From assembly GCA_001797275.1 (NCBI GenBank), contig MGOY01000005.1, forward strand, positions 1 to 40,206: a DNA stretch of 40,206 nucleotides, given 5' to 3'. A model generated the notes under the pieces. That model worked only from the letters and a program-made list of their open reading frames with translations. It searched no databases and was not told the DNA's origin. Shown piece after piece: positions 14,935-23,447 of this stretch. The stretch comes from Clostridiales bacterium GWF2_38_85 (GTDB lineage: Bacteria > Bacillota > Clostridia > Oscillospirales > CAG-382). Positions within the stretch are counted from its first letter, which is position 1. Each line of letters begins with the position of its first letter. Position numbers and translations under genes: made by a program.

Positions 14935-15660
14935 TTAACACCTTATTACGCTTTTTAGTAATATTTTTAGCTCATTTTCATACAATTTTCTCCATTCACC
15001 CACCTGTAACTGGGAATCCATCTCAACTCCACCGAATTTACAACGTTTTAAATAGGTTATTTTGTTATTACACGCTCCGAACATTCGTTTTATTTGATGA
15101 TACTTACCTTCGGTTAATGTTATGTAGCCGGAAAGCTTGTCTTCTCCGATTTCAAGTTTTGACGGTTTTGTGGTATAGCCATCTCCGAGTGAGACACCAT
15201 CGTTAAATATTTTCACCATACTGTCAGTAAGTTTCTCTGCACATTCGAAAAAGTATAATTTTTCGACATGTTTTTTAGGTGAAAGCAGCTGATGAGCTGC
15301 ATCACCGTCATTCGTAAGAATGATTAGACCGACTGTATCTTTATCCAATCTACCGACGCAAAATAAATTCAGCTTTTTAAATTCGTCGCTTAACAGTTCA
15401 ATAACATATGGAGAGTGAGGGTCATCAGTTGATGAAACATAACCCTCCGGTTTATTCATCATGATATATGTATACTGTTCATAAATAACCGGAACTCCGT
15501 CAAGAGTCAGGTTTTGATTTTTATTAACCTTAATATCTGCAGATTTCACTATAATACCATCAAGCGATATTCTGCCTTGTGCAGCAGCTTTTTTAACCTG
15601 TTTGCGTGACATTTTACCGCTTGACGATATGATTTTATCAATTCTTTCAATGTATTCCAT
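14935..15660 (-). CDS. rsuA: 16S rRNA pseudouridine synthase RsuA/RluB family
   Basis: 241 residues. An N-terminal S4 RNA-binding domain (ERIDKIISSSGKMSRKQVKKA, ISLDGIIV) precedes the catalytic domain. The catalytic Asp is in GRLDKDTVGLIILTNDG, and further motifs are MMNKPEGYVSS and EGKYHQIKRMF. It isomerises a uridine in rRNA, most likely U516 of 16S (RsuA), although RluB/RluE/RluF specificity cannot be excluded. GGAG lies 7 nt upstream. Its ATG overlaps the TAA of a 53-codon ORF (TAATG), so it is coupled to that gene. Confidence 0.92.
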   Translation of the reverse strand: MEYIERIDKIISSSGKMSRKQVKKAAAQGRISLDGIIVKSADIKVNKNQNLTLDGVPVIYEQYTYIMMNKPEGYVSSTDDPHSPYVIELLSDEFKKLNLFCVGRLDKDTVGLIILTNDGDAAHQLLSPKKHVEKLYFFECAEKLTDSMVKIFNDGVSLGDGYTTKPSKLEIGEDKLSGYITLTEGKYHQIKRMFGACNNKITYLKRCKFGGVEMDSQLQVGEWRKLYENELKILLKSVIRC

Positions 15661-15821
15661 TATAACTCCAAAATATCTTTAAACATAAAATAAATAAGAA
15701 CGAACTCAGGGAAAATTAGAATAATAATTAATACTAAAAAAAATATTAACACTATTGTTGTAAAAAATGCAACAAAAAATTTTTTTATTGAACTCAATTC
15801 AACATTTGAGTATTTTTGCAT
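15660..15821 (-). CDS. 53-residue single-TM protein
   Basis: ATG at 15821 has a good site (AGGTGGAG, 5 nt upstream) and opens 53 codons to a TAA that overlaps the rsuA start codon. The product has a polar N-terminus (MQKYSNVELSSIKK), one long hydrophobic helix (about residues 15-37, VAFFTTIVLIFFLVLIIIL), and a short tail ending KDILEL. No family is recognised. The ribosome site and the stop-start overlap with rsuA argue that it is a real gene. Confidence 0.65.
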   Translation of the reverse strand: MQKYSNVELSSIKKFFVAFFTTIVLIFFLVLIIILIFPEFVLIYFMFKDILEL

Positions 15822-15886
15822 ATCTCCACCTATAATTAATATTGAATAATATCAATATTAATTATTGACAGAAATGATGAAATTTA

Positions 15887-16360
15887 TTATTTTTGCGGAT
15901 TTTCAAATCCATGAATAAATCCTTCGCCGTCAAGAGAACAAACATCACCTCCAATAACTTTATTTTTATAAATTAGCAGATTTGCAAGTACACGACCATC
16001 ATATCCATAATTCTCGACTTCATATGTATATCTTGTGATTTTTTTACCTTGATACTTTTTCAGATTCAAACCTTGAGATTTTTGAATATTGTTATAAGTT
16101 TCGTAGATACTGTTAAATTCGTCAGGGATAACAACCTCAACAACCTCGGAAGGCTCAGTTTTAATTGTATAACCGAAGCTTTCAAGAAATTCAACTCTGT
16201 TTTCATTTGTTTTAATATCGTCATAATTAATAGCTACAGCAGCAACTTCTCCGGTATTATAATCGGGTATAGCAGCAACAAGTGCAATCAGAACTACAAC
16301 CGATAACAAAACAACACCAAAAAATTTTATTGTTGATGCTTTCAATGTATAAACAAACAT
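15887..16360 (-). CDS. DUF4830 domain membrane protein
   Basis: 157 residues from the ATG at 16360 (AAGGA 10 nt upstream; the ATG at 16369 is too close to it). One N-terminal helix (about 11-31) anchors a soluble domain with DUF4830 features: ENRVEFLESFGYTI, EVVEVVIPDEFNSIYETYN, QKSQGLNLKKYQGKK, RYTYEV and VIGGDVCSLDGEGFIHGF. Function unknown, but the domain is common in Clostridia, exposed outside the membrane. Same strand as the 53-aa ORF and rsuA (65 nt gap), so possibly one unit. Confidence 0.85.
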   Translation of the reverse strand: MFVYTLKASTIKFFGVVLLSVVVLIALVAAIPDYNTGEVAAVAINYDDIKTNENRVEFLESFGYTIKTEPSEVVEVVIPDEFNSIYETYNNIQKSQGLNLKKYQGKKITRYTYEVENYGYDGRVLANLLIYKNKVIGGDVCSLDGEGFIHGFENPQK

Positions 16361-16435
16361 TTTCCACATATCCTTTCATACTTTTGTATTATATTGATAT
16401 GCGTAAATGTATGTTATTATGAAATAAAACTAAAT

Positions 16436-18328
16436 TTAATCGTATATATCTAAAAGTTGAGCATAAATTTCATCAAGATTATTTCTGATATCAACTTCCT
16501 CATTATACAATTCCTCAAGCTTTTTATAGTCTGAGGAATATTGTTCAATTTCACGCTTTATATCGTTAATACGGGTCTCTAAATTTTCAACTTTCTTCTC
16601 AAGAGTTTCACGCAGTTTGACTTGCTTTTTAAGATTGGATCTCTGTTGCTTTTCAGATAAATATTCATTTTTTGATTCTTTATCGGTTGCGATTTCCGAC
16701 ACAGATTCTATCTGCACATTGAGTCTGTAAAAAAGGTATTCATCATATGTGCCTTTGAAAAAGCAGAAACCGTCTGAAATTGAATCCCTGTCTATTTCAA
16801 GAATTCTGTTGGCAAGGCTTTTTATAAAATATCTGTCATGCGACACTGACAATATTGCTCCGTCAAATTCTGTAAGTGCTGATTCAAGAACTTCTTTTGA
16901 TGAAATATCAAAATGATTTGTCGGTTCGTCAAGTATCAAGAGAGATGCTCCTTCGAGTATGAGTTTCGCTATCGATAATCTCGCGCGTTCACCACCGCTG
17001 AGCAGAGATACCTGCTTATATATATCTTCGTCTATAAAATTGAATTTTGCAAGATGCTTTCGTATATCAGTTTGACTGAAGCTGTTATGATCTGTCCAGA
17101 TTTCTTCTATAACAGTGTTTTCATCATCAAGATTCTGAGTCTCCTGGTCATAAAAACCTATTTTTTGACTGTATCCAAAATAGTATTCGCCGCTATCAGA
17201 ATTAGTTCTTCCAGTGAGTATTTTTAATAAGGTTGATTTCCCGCAACCATTCTTTCCAATGATGAAAAGTCTGTCATTTGTATTCATTATAAATGATATA
17301 TTTGAAAATAACTGTTTATCGGGAAAGCTTTTAGACAACCTTGATACTGTTAAGACATCCTTGGAATGAATCTCCGGTTTTGAAAATTTGAAAGAAACCG
17401 TTTTTGGTGCAGCTTGCGGTTTATCAAGCTTATCCATGCGTTCAATAACTTTCATTCTGCTTTCGGCAGCAATTATATTACGCTCACGGTTCCATTTACG
17501 TTGATTTGTTATGAAATCTTCGAGCCGTTTAATTTCACGCTGCTGCAGCATGTAATGTTTTTTATAATCATCGAGAAGCTTGAGCTTTTTTTCTCTAAAG
17601 GTACTGTAATTTCCTAAGTATGATATTGCTTTTGTATTTTCAATTTCAACAGTTGTATCTGTTACTTTGTCAAGAAAATAACGATCATGTGAAATGATAA
17701 GGAAAGTCTTTTTTGATGCAGTGATAATACCCTCAAGCCATTCTATAGCATGAATATCAAGATGATTTGTCGGTTCATCAAGCATAATAATATCAGGCTC
17801 TTTCAATAACAACATAGCAAGCATTAGTCTAGTTTTTTGTCCGCCGCTTAACAATGCAGCAGACATGCAATACTGTTCCTCTGTAAAAGAAAGCTTCTGA
17901 AGATATGCTTTGACTTTAGACTTATATTCGAATCCGCCATTTTTAGCAAAAGAATCAGCAAGAGCAGAGTACTGTGGAATAACGCTACTATCACCGTTCT
18001 CCATAGTGACAGTCAGCTCCTCAAGTTTTCGCTCCATATCAACAAGCTCTTTGAAAGAAAACATGGCGGCTTCCAAAATAGTACACCCCTCTATTGCTGA
18101 ATCCAGCATTTGAGAAAGGTATCCAATTGTAGAATTCGGTTTTATGTATATATTCCCTAAGGTTGGTTGAAGCTCGTTGTTTATAATTCTGAAAAGAGTT
18201 GTTTTACCGGCACCGTTAACACCAATAATACCGACCTTACTTCCGGCTTCAACCGAAAAAGAAATATCGTTTATTATATTTTTTGTTCCATAAGATAATG
18301 AAATTCCGTTGCAGCTTAAAATAGTCAT
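16436..18328 (-). CDS. ABC-F family ATPase (ribosome-acting)
   Basis: 630 residues, tandem ABC domains without membrane segments. First domain: GVNGAGKTTL, LSGGQKTRLM and MLDEPTNHLD. Second: GKNGCGKSTLL, LSGGERARLS and LILDEPTNHFD. Between them a charged linker (KKHYMLQQREIKRLEDFITN, RKWNRERN) is the P-site tRNA interaction region of ABC-F proteins. A C-terminal coiled coil (about residues 560-625, KQVKLRETLEKKVENLETR...) resembles YdiF/Uup. ABC-F proteins act on the ribosome, either relieving stalling or protecting against antibiotics; which applies here cannot be told. The promoter at 18471 and about 135 nt of strongly folded leader suggest regulated expression. Confidence 0.93.
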   Translation of the reverse strand: MTILSCNGISLSYGTKNIINDISFSVEAGSKVGIIGVNGAGKTTLFRIINNELQPTLGNIYIKPNSTIGYLSQMLDSAIEGCTILEAAMFSFKELVDMERKLEELTVTMENGDSSVIPQYSALADSFAKNGGFEYKSKVKAYLQKLSFTEEQYCMSAALLSGGQKTRLMLAMLLLKEPDIIMLDEPTNHLDIHAIEWLEGIITASKKTFLIISHDRYFLDKVTDTTVEIENTKAISYLGNYSTFREKKLKLLDDYKKHYMLQQREIKRLEDFITNQRKWNRERNIIAAESRMKVIERMDKLDKPQAAPKTVSFKFSKPEIHSKDVLTVSRLSKSFPDKQLFSNISFIMNTNDRLFIIGKNGCGKSTLLKILTGRTNSDSGEYYFGYSQKIGFYDQETQNLDDENTVIEEIWTDHNSFSQTDIRKHLAKFNFIDEDIYKQVSLLSGGERARLSIAKLILEGASLLILDEPTNHFDISSKEVLESALTEFDGAILSVSHDRYFIKSLANRILEIDRDSISDGFCFFKGTYDEYLFYRLNVQIESVSEIATDKESKNEYLSEKQQRSNLKKQVKLRETLEKKVENLETRINDIKREIEQYSSDYKKLEELYNEEVDIRNNLDEIYAQLLDIYD

Positions 18329-18353
18329 ATTGAATCCTGTTATTATTAAAACG

Positions 18354-18438
18354 GCAATTAAATAATACTTATTTATATGATGTCAAAAAGTCTATAGGTC
18401 AAAGGCTTTTTGGCATCATGAGATGAATATTTAATTGC
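18354..18438 (-). promoter_or_regulatory. folded leader of the ABC-F gene
   Basis: The minus-strand leader forms an 11-bp outer helix (18428-18438 with 18354-18364) closing around a strong inner hairpin of about 14 pairs (18406-18419 with 18377-18390, 15-nt loop). The closing helix ends in GC followed by GTTTTAAT. A 6-codon ATG frame (MMPKSL) lies in the inner arm but lacks a ribosome site. Attenuators of this kind precede several antibiotic-resistance ABC-F genes. Confidence 0.55.
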
Positions 18439-18470
18439 TACATTAATAATCAAATATTTTAATCCTAATT

Positions 18471-18499
18471 ATAATAACATAAATTTTTGTACTTGTCAA
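18471..18499 (-). promoter_or_regulatory. promoter of the ABC-F gene
   Basis: Minus strand TTGACA (18499-18494), 17-nt spacer, TATTAT (18476-18471). Start expected near 18464, giving a leader of about 135 nt. Confidence 0.8.
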
Positions 18500-18509
18500 A
18501 ATAACTATG

Positions 18510-18537
18510 AAAAAACTCCGTATTTACGGAGTTTTTT
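18510..18537. terminator. intrinsic terminator of the DUF378 gene
   Basis: AAAAAACTCCGTA paired with TACGGAGTTTTTT around a TT loop: 13 bp with T-runs on both strands. On the minus strand it lies 17 nt past the DUF378 stop. Confidence 0.92.
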
Positions 18538-18554
18538 AAGTCAATAATTAAACG

Positions 18555-18761
18555 TTATTCGTATTCGTGTACTTCGACTCTTTTGAAGAGCAAACTTATG
18601 CACCATAATCCTGCAAGAGCAACGACAACATATATTATTCGACTAACAACTTCAGCTTGACCACCGAAAATCCATGCAATAATATCAAACTGGAAAAGTC
18701 CGATTAACCCCCAGTTCAAAGCACCAATTATTACAAGTGACAAACAAATTCTATCTAACAT
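18555..18761 (-). CDS. DUF378 (YuzA-like) small membrane protein
   Basis: 68 residues with two hydrophobic helices. The motif LVIIGALNWGLIGLFQFD, then IIYVVVALAGLWCI, is the DUF378 signature (B. subtilis YuzA). Function unknown. GAAAGGAAGG lies just upstream of the ATG, with a strong terminator downstream. Single-gene unit. Confidence 0.92.
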   Translation of the reverse strand: MLDRICLSLVIIGALNWGLIGLFQFDIIAWIFGGQAEVVSRIIYVVVALAGLWCISLLFKRVEVHEYE

Positions 18762-18829
18762 TATAATTACCTTCCTTTCTCAAGAAAATCAATGTTTTGT
18801 GCGGTTCTTTTCATGTTGCAGATTTTTAT

Positions 18830-18875
18830 TTGCAAAGTTTCAATTTTAGTTTTTTGAAAAACACAAAACTTGCAA
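18830..18875. other. imperfect palindrome between DUF378 and trmB
   Basis: TTGCA-A-AGTTT pairs with AAACTTGCAA (10 bp, one bulged A) and encloses a 6-bp hairpin GTTTTT / AAAAAC (18849-18862). It lies 70 nt upstream of the DUF378 start in an otherwise geneless 284-bp gap. A leader fold or a protein site are both possible. Confidence 0.35.
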
Positions 18876-19045
18876 TCCTAAAGATTCACTTTCAGATTGT
18901 ATCCTTTCTTTCAGTTTATCCATATTATTTGTTATAAAACCGGCTTTTATACATTGACAAAATTAAAAAAAACATATATCATATGTTTACAAAATTATTA
19001 TAAAAAATAAATTTCAAATATATTTTTACACAGGAAAAGAGAATT

Positions 19046-19687
19046 ATGCGTCCAAGAAGAAAAAAACATATCAATGAACGTCTTACTGCAGTCGAAGCAC
19101 TTACAATAACAAAAAATGATTATGTAGGAATCGAGATTGATAAAATATTTAAGTTAAAATTACCTTTAGATATTGAAATCGGTTGCGGTAAAGGAAGTTT
19201 TGCAATTCAACATGCAATGGTCTTTCCAGAACGTAATTATATCGCTATCGAGAAAATACAGGATGTAATTATAACAGCTTTGGAGAAATCATCCATGTAT
19301 AATTATGACAATCTTCGTTTCATGATTGCCGATGCAGCGGCACTTCCGGAAATACTTCCGGTGCATTCTGTTGATATATTATATATTAATTTCTGCGATC
19401 CGTGGCCTAAAAAAAGAAATGCCAAGCGTCGCTTGACATTTCACAGTTTTCTTGAAAGATATAAAATTTTTCTCAAACCCGATGGTAAAATAATATTTAA
19501 AACAGATAATCGACCGCTTTTTGATTTTTCGATCATCGAATTTAAAACAGCAGGGTACAGACTTGAAGATATAACATATGACTTACATAACTCAGAATAC
19601 AATGCAGACAATGTTATGACAGAATATGAAAAAATATTTTCTGATAAAGGCTTTACTATCAACAGGCTTATTGCATATTTATTATAG
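19046..19687 (+). CDS. trmB: tRNA (guanine-N7-)-methyltransferase
   Basis: 213 residues, the usual TrmB length. It methylates G46 of tRNA variable loops with SAM. Motifs in order: RPRRKKHINERL at the N-terminus, SAM-binding IEIGCGKGSF, AIEKIQDVIITALEK, FMIADAA, INFCDPWPKKRNAKRRL (the TrmB hallmark DPWPK.RH.KRR, with Asn-Ala in place of the usual His) and IFKTDNRPLFDFS. AGGAAAAGAG precedes the ATG. TTGACA at 18954 with TATCAT 17 nt later may be its promoter. Confidence 0.95.
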   Translation: MRPRRKKHINERLTAVEALTITKNDYVGIEIDKIFKLKLPLDIEIGCGKGSFAIQHAMVFPERNYIAIEKIQDVIITALEKSSMYNYDNLRFMIADAAALPEILPVHSVDILYINFCDPWPKKRNAKRRLTFHSFLERYKIFLKPDGKIIFKTDNRPLFDFSIIEFKTAGYRLEDITYDLHNSEYNADNVMTEYEKIFSDKGFTINRLIAYLL

Positions 19688-19712
19688 ATATGAAATATTA
19701 TGAAATTAGATG

Positions 19713-19741
19713 TTGACATATGAAAAATAATGTTATATAAT
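19713..19741 (+). promoter_or_regulatory. consensus promoter of the HTH-methyltransferase gene
   Basis: TTGACA (19713-19718), 17 nt, TATAAT (19736-19741). The leader is only about 23 nt and contains TAATGA-AAGGAGC-TCATTA, a 6-bp palindrome with the ribosome site in its centre (19753-19771). Confidence 0.85.
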
Positions 19742-19770
19742 GAACTCGTACTTAATGAAAGGAGCTCATT

Positions 19771-20988
19771 ATGAGTAATTTTGAAAAATTATATACTGTT
19801 GATGATATTGCAAAAATGACGCTGCTGACAACAAGGACTATACGAACATATTTAAAAGATGGATTACTTGTTGGACGAAAAGTTGGAGGTCAATGGCGAT
19901 TCACTAAAGAAGATATCAATAAATTATTTGAAAACAGTGCTGTATCAAAACAAATAAATGATTCTTATAGACAGGATATACTTGATTTTATTGATGGTGT
20001 AAACACAGATATAACAGGCGATATGCAAACATGTTCAGTCGTTGATTATTATTGTTCAGAACATGCAAAAGCACATGAATTATTTGAAAAAATCAAAACA
20101 ACAGCCTTGACGATTAATTCTAACAACCGGTTTTATTACGAATATATAGAAAGTCAACAAAAAGCCAGATATACCTTTTTTGGTACTCCTTCCTTTATAA
20201 TATCTGCGATGGAAGTTATAGAATTAGAATGGAATATCATATATAGGGGACATCAGTTATTTAATAAAAAAGCATTTAACTACACAAAATTTAGACCTTC
20301 ATATCCAGAAGAAGTAACAGAGTTGATATTATCTTTATCAAATAGTAATAATATTAATATTGCTGATATTGGCTCCGGCACTGGGAAACTATCATCACTT
20401 TTAATAAAAAATAATACTTATGTTTTTGCAATTGAACCTAATAGTGATATGAGATCAATAGCAGAAAAAGAATTAGGTAAATATAATAATTATATCTCTT
20501 TGAATGGTTCAGCTGAGGCAACAACACTCGATTCCGATACTATTGATATAATAACAGTAGCAGAAGCATACCATTGGTTTGATAATGAGCAGACAAAACT
20601 AGAATTCAAACGGATATTGAAGAAAGATGGATTTGTAATTTTGATGTGGAATAATTTTGGCGGCAATCCATATGATGATGAGATAAGTCAAATCAATAAA
20701 CGATGGTGTCCTTTATACAAAGAAAAAACAAACCGTACACCTCGTGAAAAAAGGGCAGTCGGTTTGTTTGGTAATGACAATTATAAAAAAGAAGAATATG
20801 ACAATACGATAAATCAAACTATAGAAGCTTTTATTGGTGGGACCCTTTCTGCATCATATGCATTGAAAGAAGATGATGCAGATTTTAATAAATATATTGA
20901 AGATATAAAAAATATAATGAACAAGCATATTAATAATGGTTTAATCGAAACAAAAATAACGACAGTTTGCTATTATGGTAAATTATAA
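19771..20988 (+). CDS. HTH regulator fused to SAM-dependent methyltransferase
   Basis: 405 residues. Residues about 6-52 are an excisionase/MerR-type HTH (YTVDDIAKMTLLTTRTIRTY, VGGQWRFTKEDINKLF). Residues about 60-145 resemble the C-terminal part of stand-alone clostridial regulators of that type. From about 160 on is a class I methyltransferase: FNKKAFNYTKFRPSYPEEV, SAM motif ADIGSGTGKLSSLL, acidic FAIEPNSDM, GSAEATTL and VAEAYHWFD. The substrate is unknown; the FNxxAxxYxxxRPxYP start is common in small-molecule methyltransferases. A strong promoter and palindromic ribosome site suggest autoregulation. Convergent with murE, stops adjoining. Confidence 0.85.
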   Translation: MSNFEKLYTVDDIAKMTLLTTRTIRTYLKDGLLVGRKVGGQWRFTKEDINKLFENSAVSKQINDSYRQDILDFIDGVNTDITGDMQTCSVVDYYCSEHAKAHELFEKIKTTALTINSNNRFYYEYIESQQKARYTFFGTPSFIISAMEVIELEWNIIYRGHQLFNKKAFNYTKFRPSYPEEVTELILSLSNSNNINIADIGSGTGKLSSLLIKNNTYVFAIEPNSDMRSIAEKELGKYNNYISLNGSAEATTLDSDTIDIITVAEAYHWFDNEQTKLEFKRILKKDGFVILMWNNFGGNPYDDEISQINKRWCPLYKEKTNRTPREKRAVGLFGNDNYKKEEYDNTINQTIEAFIGGTLSASYALKEDDADFNKYIEDIKNIMNKHINNGLIETKITTVCYYGKL

Positions 20989-22464
20989 TTATTGTTTATT
21001 TGACGATTTTCTCTCAAAATATTCTGCAACAATTAGTCTCTCGTCAAACGGGTATTTTTCGCCCTGAATTTCTTCGTAATCCTGATGCCCTTTGCCGACA
21101 ATCAGAACAATATCACCCTTTGTTGCTTTTTCCAAAGCTTCAAAGATCGCACTTTTTCGATCGACGATGATTTCATATTCACCGCCGGTCGGTTCAATAC
21201 CCTTAATTATATCTTCAATAATATCAATCACACTTTCCAATCTCGGATTATCCGAGGTTATAATTGATAAATCAGAGTTCTGACCCGATATCTCACCCAT
21301 CGCAAATCTTCTAAGCTTAGAGCGGTTACCACCGCAGCCGAATACAGTATAAATTTTATTGTGTGAATATAAGTTAATTGTATTGTAAAGGCTTTGCATA
21401 CTCAGTTCATTATGAGCATAGTCGATAATCACGGTAAAGTCTTCAGTGTCGGGTAGAATCTCCATCCTGCCTTTTACAACAGTGGTACGAAGTCCGCTCC
21501 TTATATCTTCATAAGAAGAGTTAAGTTGCCTTGTACATGCAATAGCGACCAATGCATTATAAACAGAGAATTGTCCGGGGATTGAAACTTCGATTTTATG
21601 CATTTCGAGACCGTTTTTACAATAAAAATATGTAAAGAAGTGATTTTTCTCTGTTATATATTGCGGAGTACTTCCGGTATAATCTGCTCCGTCAGACATA
21701 CCAAAAGTTGTGTATGGACAGTTGCTTCCTTCGAGCATAATCTCCCAGTATTCACTGTCTCGATTAAAAACTGCAAATTCTGATTGACGGAAGAGTTGTT
21801 TTTTGCAGTTTACATAATGTTCGAAGTCGGGATGCTCATTACCACCAATATGGTCTCGTGAGAGATTTGTAAATATGCCTATATCGAATATGATTCCGTT
21901 TGTGCGATGCATCATAAAGCCTTGAGATGTAGCTTCAATTACTACGGTATCACAGCCTATTTCAAGCATTTTAGCAAAATATTTATGAATCTCGTAGGAT
22001 TCGGGTGTTGAATTATCGGTTTCGATATGTGTGTTGCCATAGAATATACCAATAGTACCGATTACTCCAACTTTCTTGCCTGACTTTTCGAGTATACTTT
22101 TAATCATAAAGGATGCGCTTGTCTTACCCTTGGTTCCGGTTAATGCAACTGTTATAAGCTTCTTAGATGGAAAACCAAAAAATGCTGCTGACAGATATGC
22201 CAACGAAACTCTTGTGTTTTCAACAAAAATTGTAACAGCATCATCTGGCAGAGCAACATCTTTTTCAACAACAAATGAACGAACTCCCATTTTGTATACT
22301 TCGTTGACATAGTCATGACCGTCAAGAGTATAGCCTTTGAGACATACAAATAGGCTTTCTTTTTTAGGGGTTCTTGAGTCATACATAATATCTTGAATTT
22401 CGATATCGGGATTACCTTTAACCGAAATGGTTTTTATCTCATTCAATAACTCTATAAGCTTCAT
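20989..22464 (-). CDS. murE: UDP-MurNAc-tripeptide ligase (meso-DAP adding)
   Basis: 491 residues from ATG 22464 (GAGAGGAAG upstream). It adds the third stem residue to UDP-MurNAc-L-Ala-D-Glu using ATP in the cytoplasm. N-terminal uridine-binding domain DIMYDSRTPKKESLFVC; ATP P-loop ALTGTKGKTS (about residues 107-116); DNSTPES; EATSQGF; FTNLSRDH; VKGRMEIL; DYAHNELS. The C-terminal DNPR motif marks meso-diaminopimelate rather than lysine specificity, which agrees with dapF next door. Its start overlaps the end of dapF by 26 bp. It is outside the usual mra/mur cluster and may be a second copy. Confidence 0.92.
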   Translation of the reverse strand: MKLIELLNEIKTISVKGNPDIEIQDIMYDSRTPKKESLFVCLKGYTLDGHDYVNEVYKMGVRSFVVEKDVALPDDAVTIFVENTRVSLAYLSAAFFGFPSKKLITVALTGTKGKTSASFMIKSILEKSGKKVGVIGTIGIFYGNTHIETDNSTPESYEIHKYFAKMLEIGCDTVVIEATSQGFMMHRTNGIIFDIGIFTNLSRDHIGGNEHPDFEHYVNCKKQLFRQSEFAVFNRDSEYWEIMLEGSNCPYTTFGMSDGADYTGSTPQYITEKNHFFTYFYCKNGLEMHKIEVSIPGQFSVYNALVAIACTRQLNSSYEDIRSGLRTTVVKGRMEILPDTEDFTVIIDYAHNELSMQSLYNTINLYSHNKIYTVFGCGGNRSKLRRFAMGEISGQNSDLSIITSDNPRLESVIDIIEDIIKGIEPTGGEYEIIVDRKSAIFEALEKATKGDIVLIVGKGHQDYEEIQGEKYPFDERLIVAEYFERKSSNKQ

Positions 22465-23335
22465 ATATATTCTTCCTCTCATAATTAAAAAGATTTTCTT
22501 CGGTTACATCACCGCTGCAAACAAATTCTGAGTTCCCGCTCATATAAATATCAGACAGGTCCTCATTAAGATATATATGTATGTTGCCGCCGATTTGATT
22601 TACAGTAACGTCATTTGAACATCTCCCGGTGATAAAACCGCTTGTAACACTGACACAGCATCCTGTTCCGCAGGCGAGTGTTTCACCGCAATTACGCTCC
22701 CAAGCACGCATGAAAAGATTTTTTTTGTCGATAACTGTTGCAAAGTGAACATTTGCTTTCTTGGGGAACATTGCATGATTTTCTATTACAGAACCGTATT
22801 TTTGTAAATCGATTGTTTTTGTATCATCAATAAAGGTTGCACAGTGTGGATTTCCCATAGAAATCGCAGTAATCCTGAATTCGCGGTCATGGACATTAAC
22901 AGGATAATCAATACATTTTTTCATGTTGTCGGGTAAAATGACCGGGATTTTTTCTGCATCAAAAACCGGAGCATCAAGTTTCGCTGTTATCATCTTGATC
23001 TTGTTATTTTCAACATCAAGATACAGCTTTTTGATTCCTCCGAGTGTTTCTATAGTCAGTTCTTTTTTGTTTGTATATCCCATCGAATACGCATATTTAG
23101 CGGTGCTTCTGATTGCGTTTCCGCACATTTCAGCCTCGCTGCCATCGGGATTGAATATTCGCATACGGAAATCAGCAACTTCTGATTGGCATATTAATAC
23201 AAGACCATCTGAGCCGATTCCGCAATGTCTGTCAGACAAGAATCTCGCCCACCGGTCAGGATAATCAATATTCTGAGTAATTGTTTGTATGTAAATATAA
23301 TCATTTGACAGAGCTTGCATTTTTGTGAATTGCAT
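22439..23335 (-). CDS. dapF: diaminopimelate epimerase
   Basis: 298 residues from ATG 23335, with AAAGGA about 10 nt upstream. It converts LL- to meso-diaminopimelate for lysine and peptidoglycan. The two catalytic cysteines are visible: FNPDGSEAEMCGNAIR (first; the usual CGNG is CGNA here) and GETLACGTGCC (second). The opening MQFTKMQALSNDYIYI corresponds to the family's M.F.KM.G.GNDF.., with Ala-Leu-Ser in place of Gly-x-Gly. Transcribed with murE, giving meso-DAP synthesis and its incorporation in one overlapping operon. Confidence 0.94.
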   Translation of the reverse strand: MQFTKMQALSNDYIYIQTITQNIDYPDRWARFLSDRHCGIGSDGLVLICQSEVADFRMRIFNPDGSEAEMCGNAIRSTAKYAYSMGYTNKKELTIETLGGIKKLYLDVENNKIKMITAKLDAPVFDAEKIPVILPDNMKKCIDYPVNVHDREFRITAISMGNPHCATFIDDTKTIDLQKYGSVIENHAMFPKKANVHFATVIDKKNLFMRAWERNCGETLACGTGCCVSVTSGFITGRCSNDVTVNQIGGNIHIYLNEDLSDIYMSGNSEFVCSGDVTEENLFNYERKNIYEAYRVIE

Positions 23336-23379
23336 TATATGATTAAATCCTTTCAAAAGAATTATAATCTTTCAATAGC

Positions 23380-23408
23380 ATTATATATGAGTAACTCGAT
23401 TTTTGCAA
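23380..23408 (-). promoter_or_regulatory. promoter of dapF-murE
   Basis: Minus strand TTGCAA (23408-23403), 17-nt spacer, TATAAT (23385-23380), about 45 nt before the dapF start. Confidence 0.7.
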
Positions 23409-23447
23409 TATAAAAATTTTAAAATATAGCTAAAGGAAACTTTAAGA

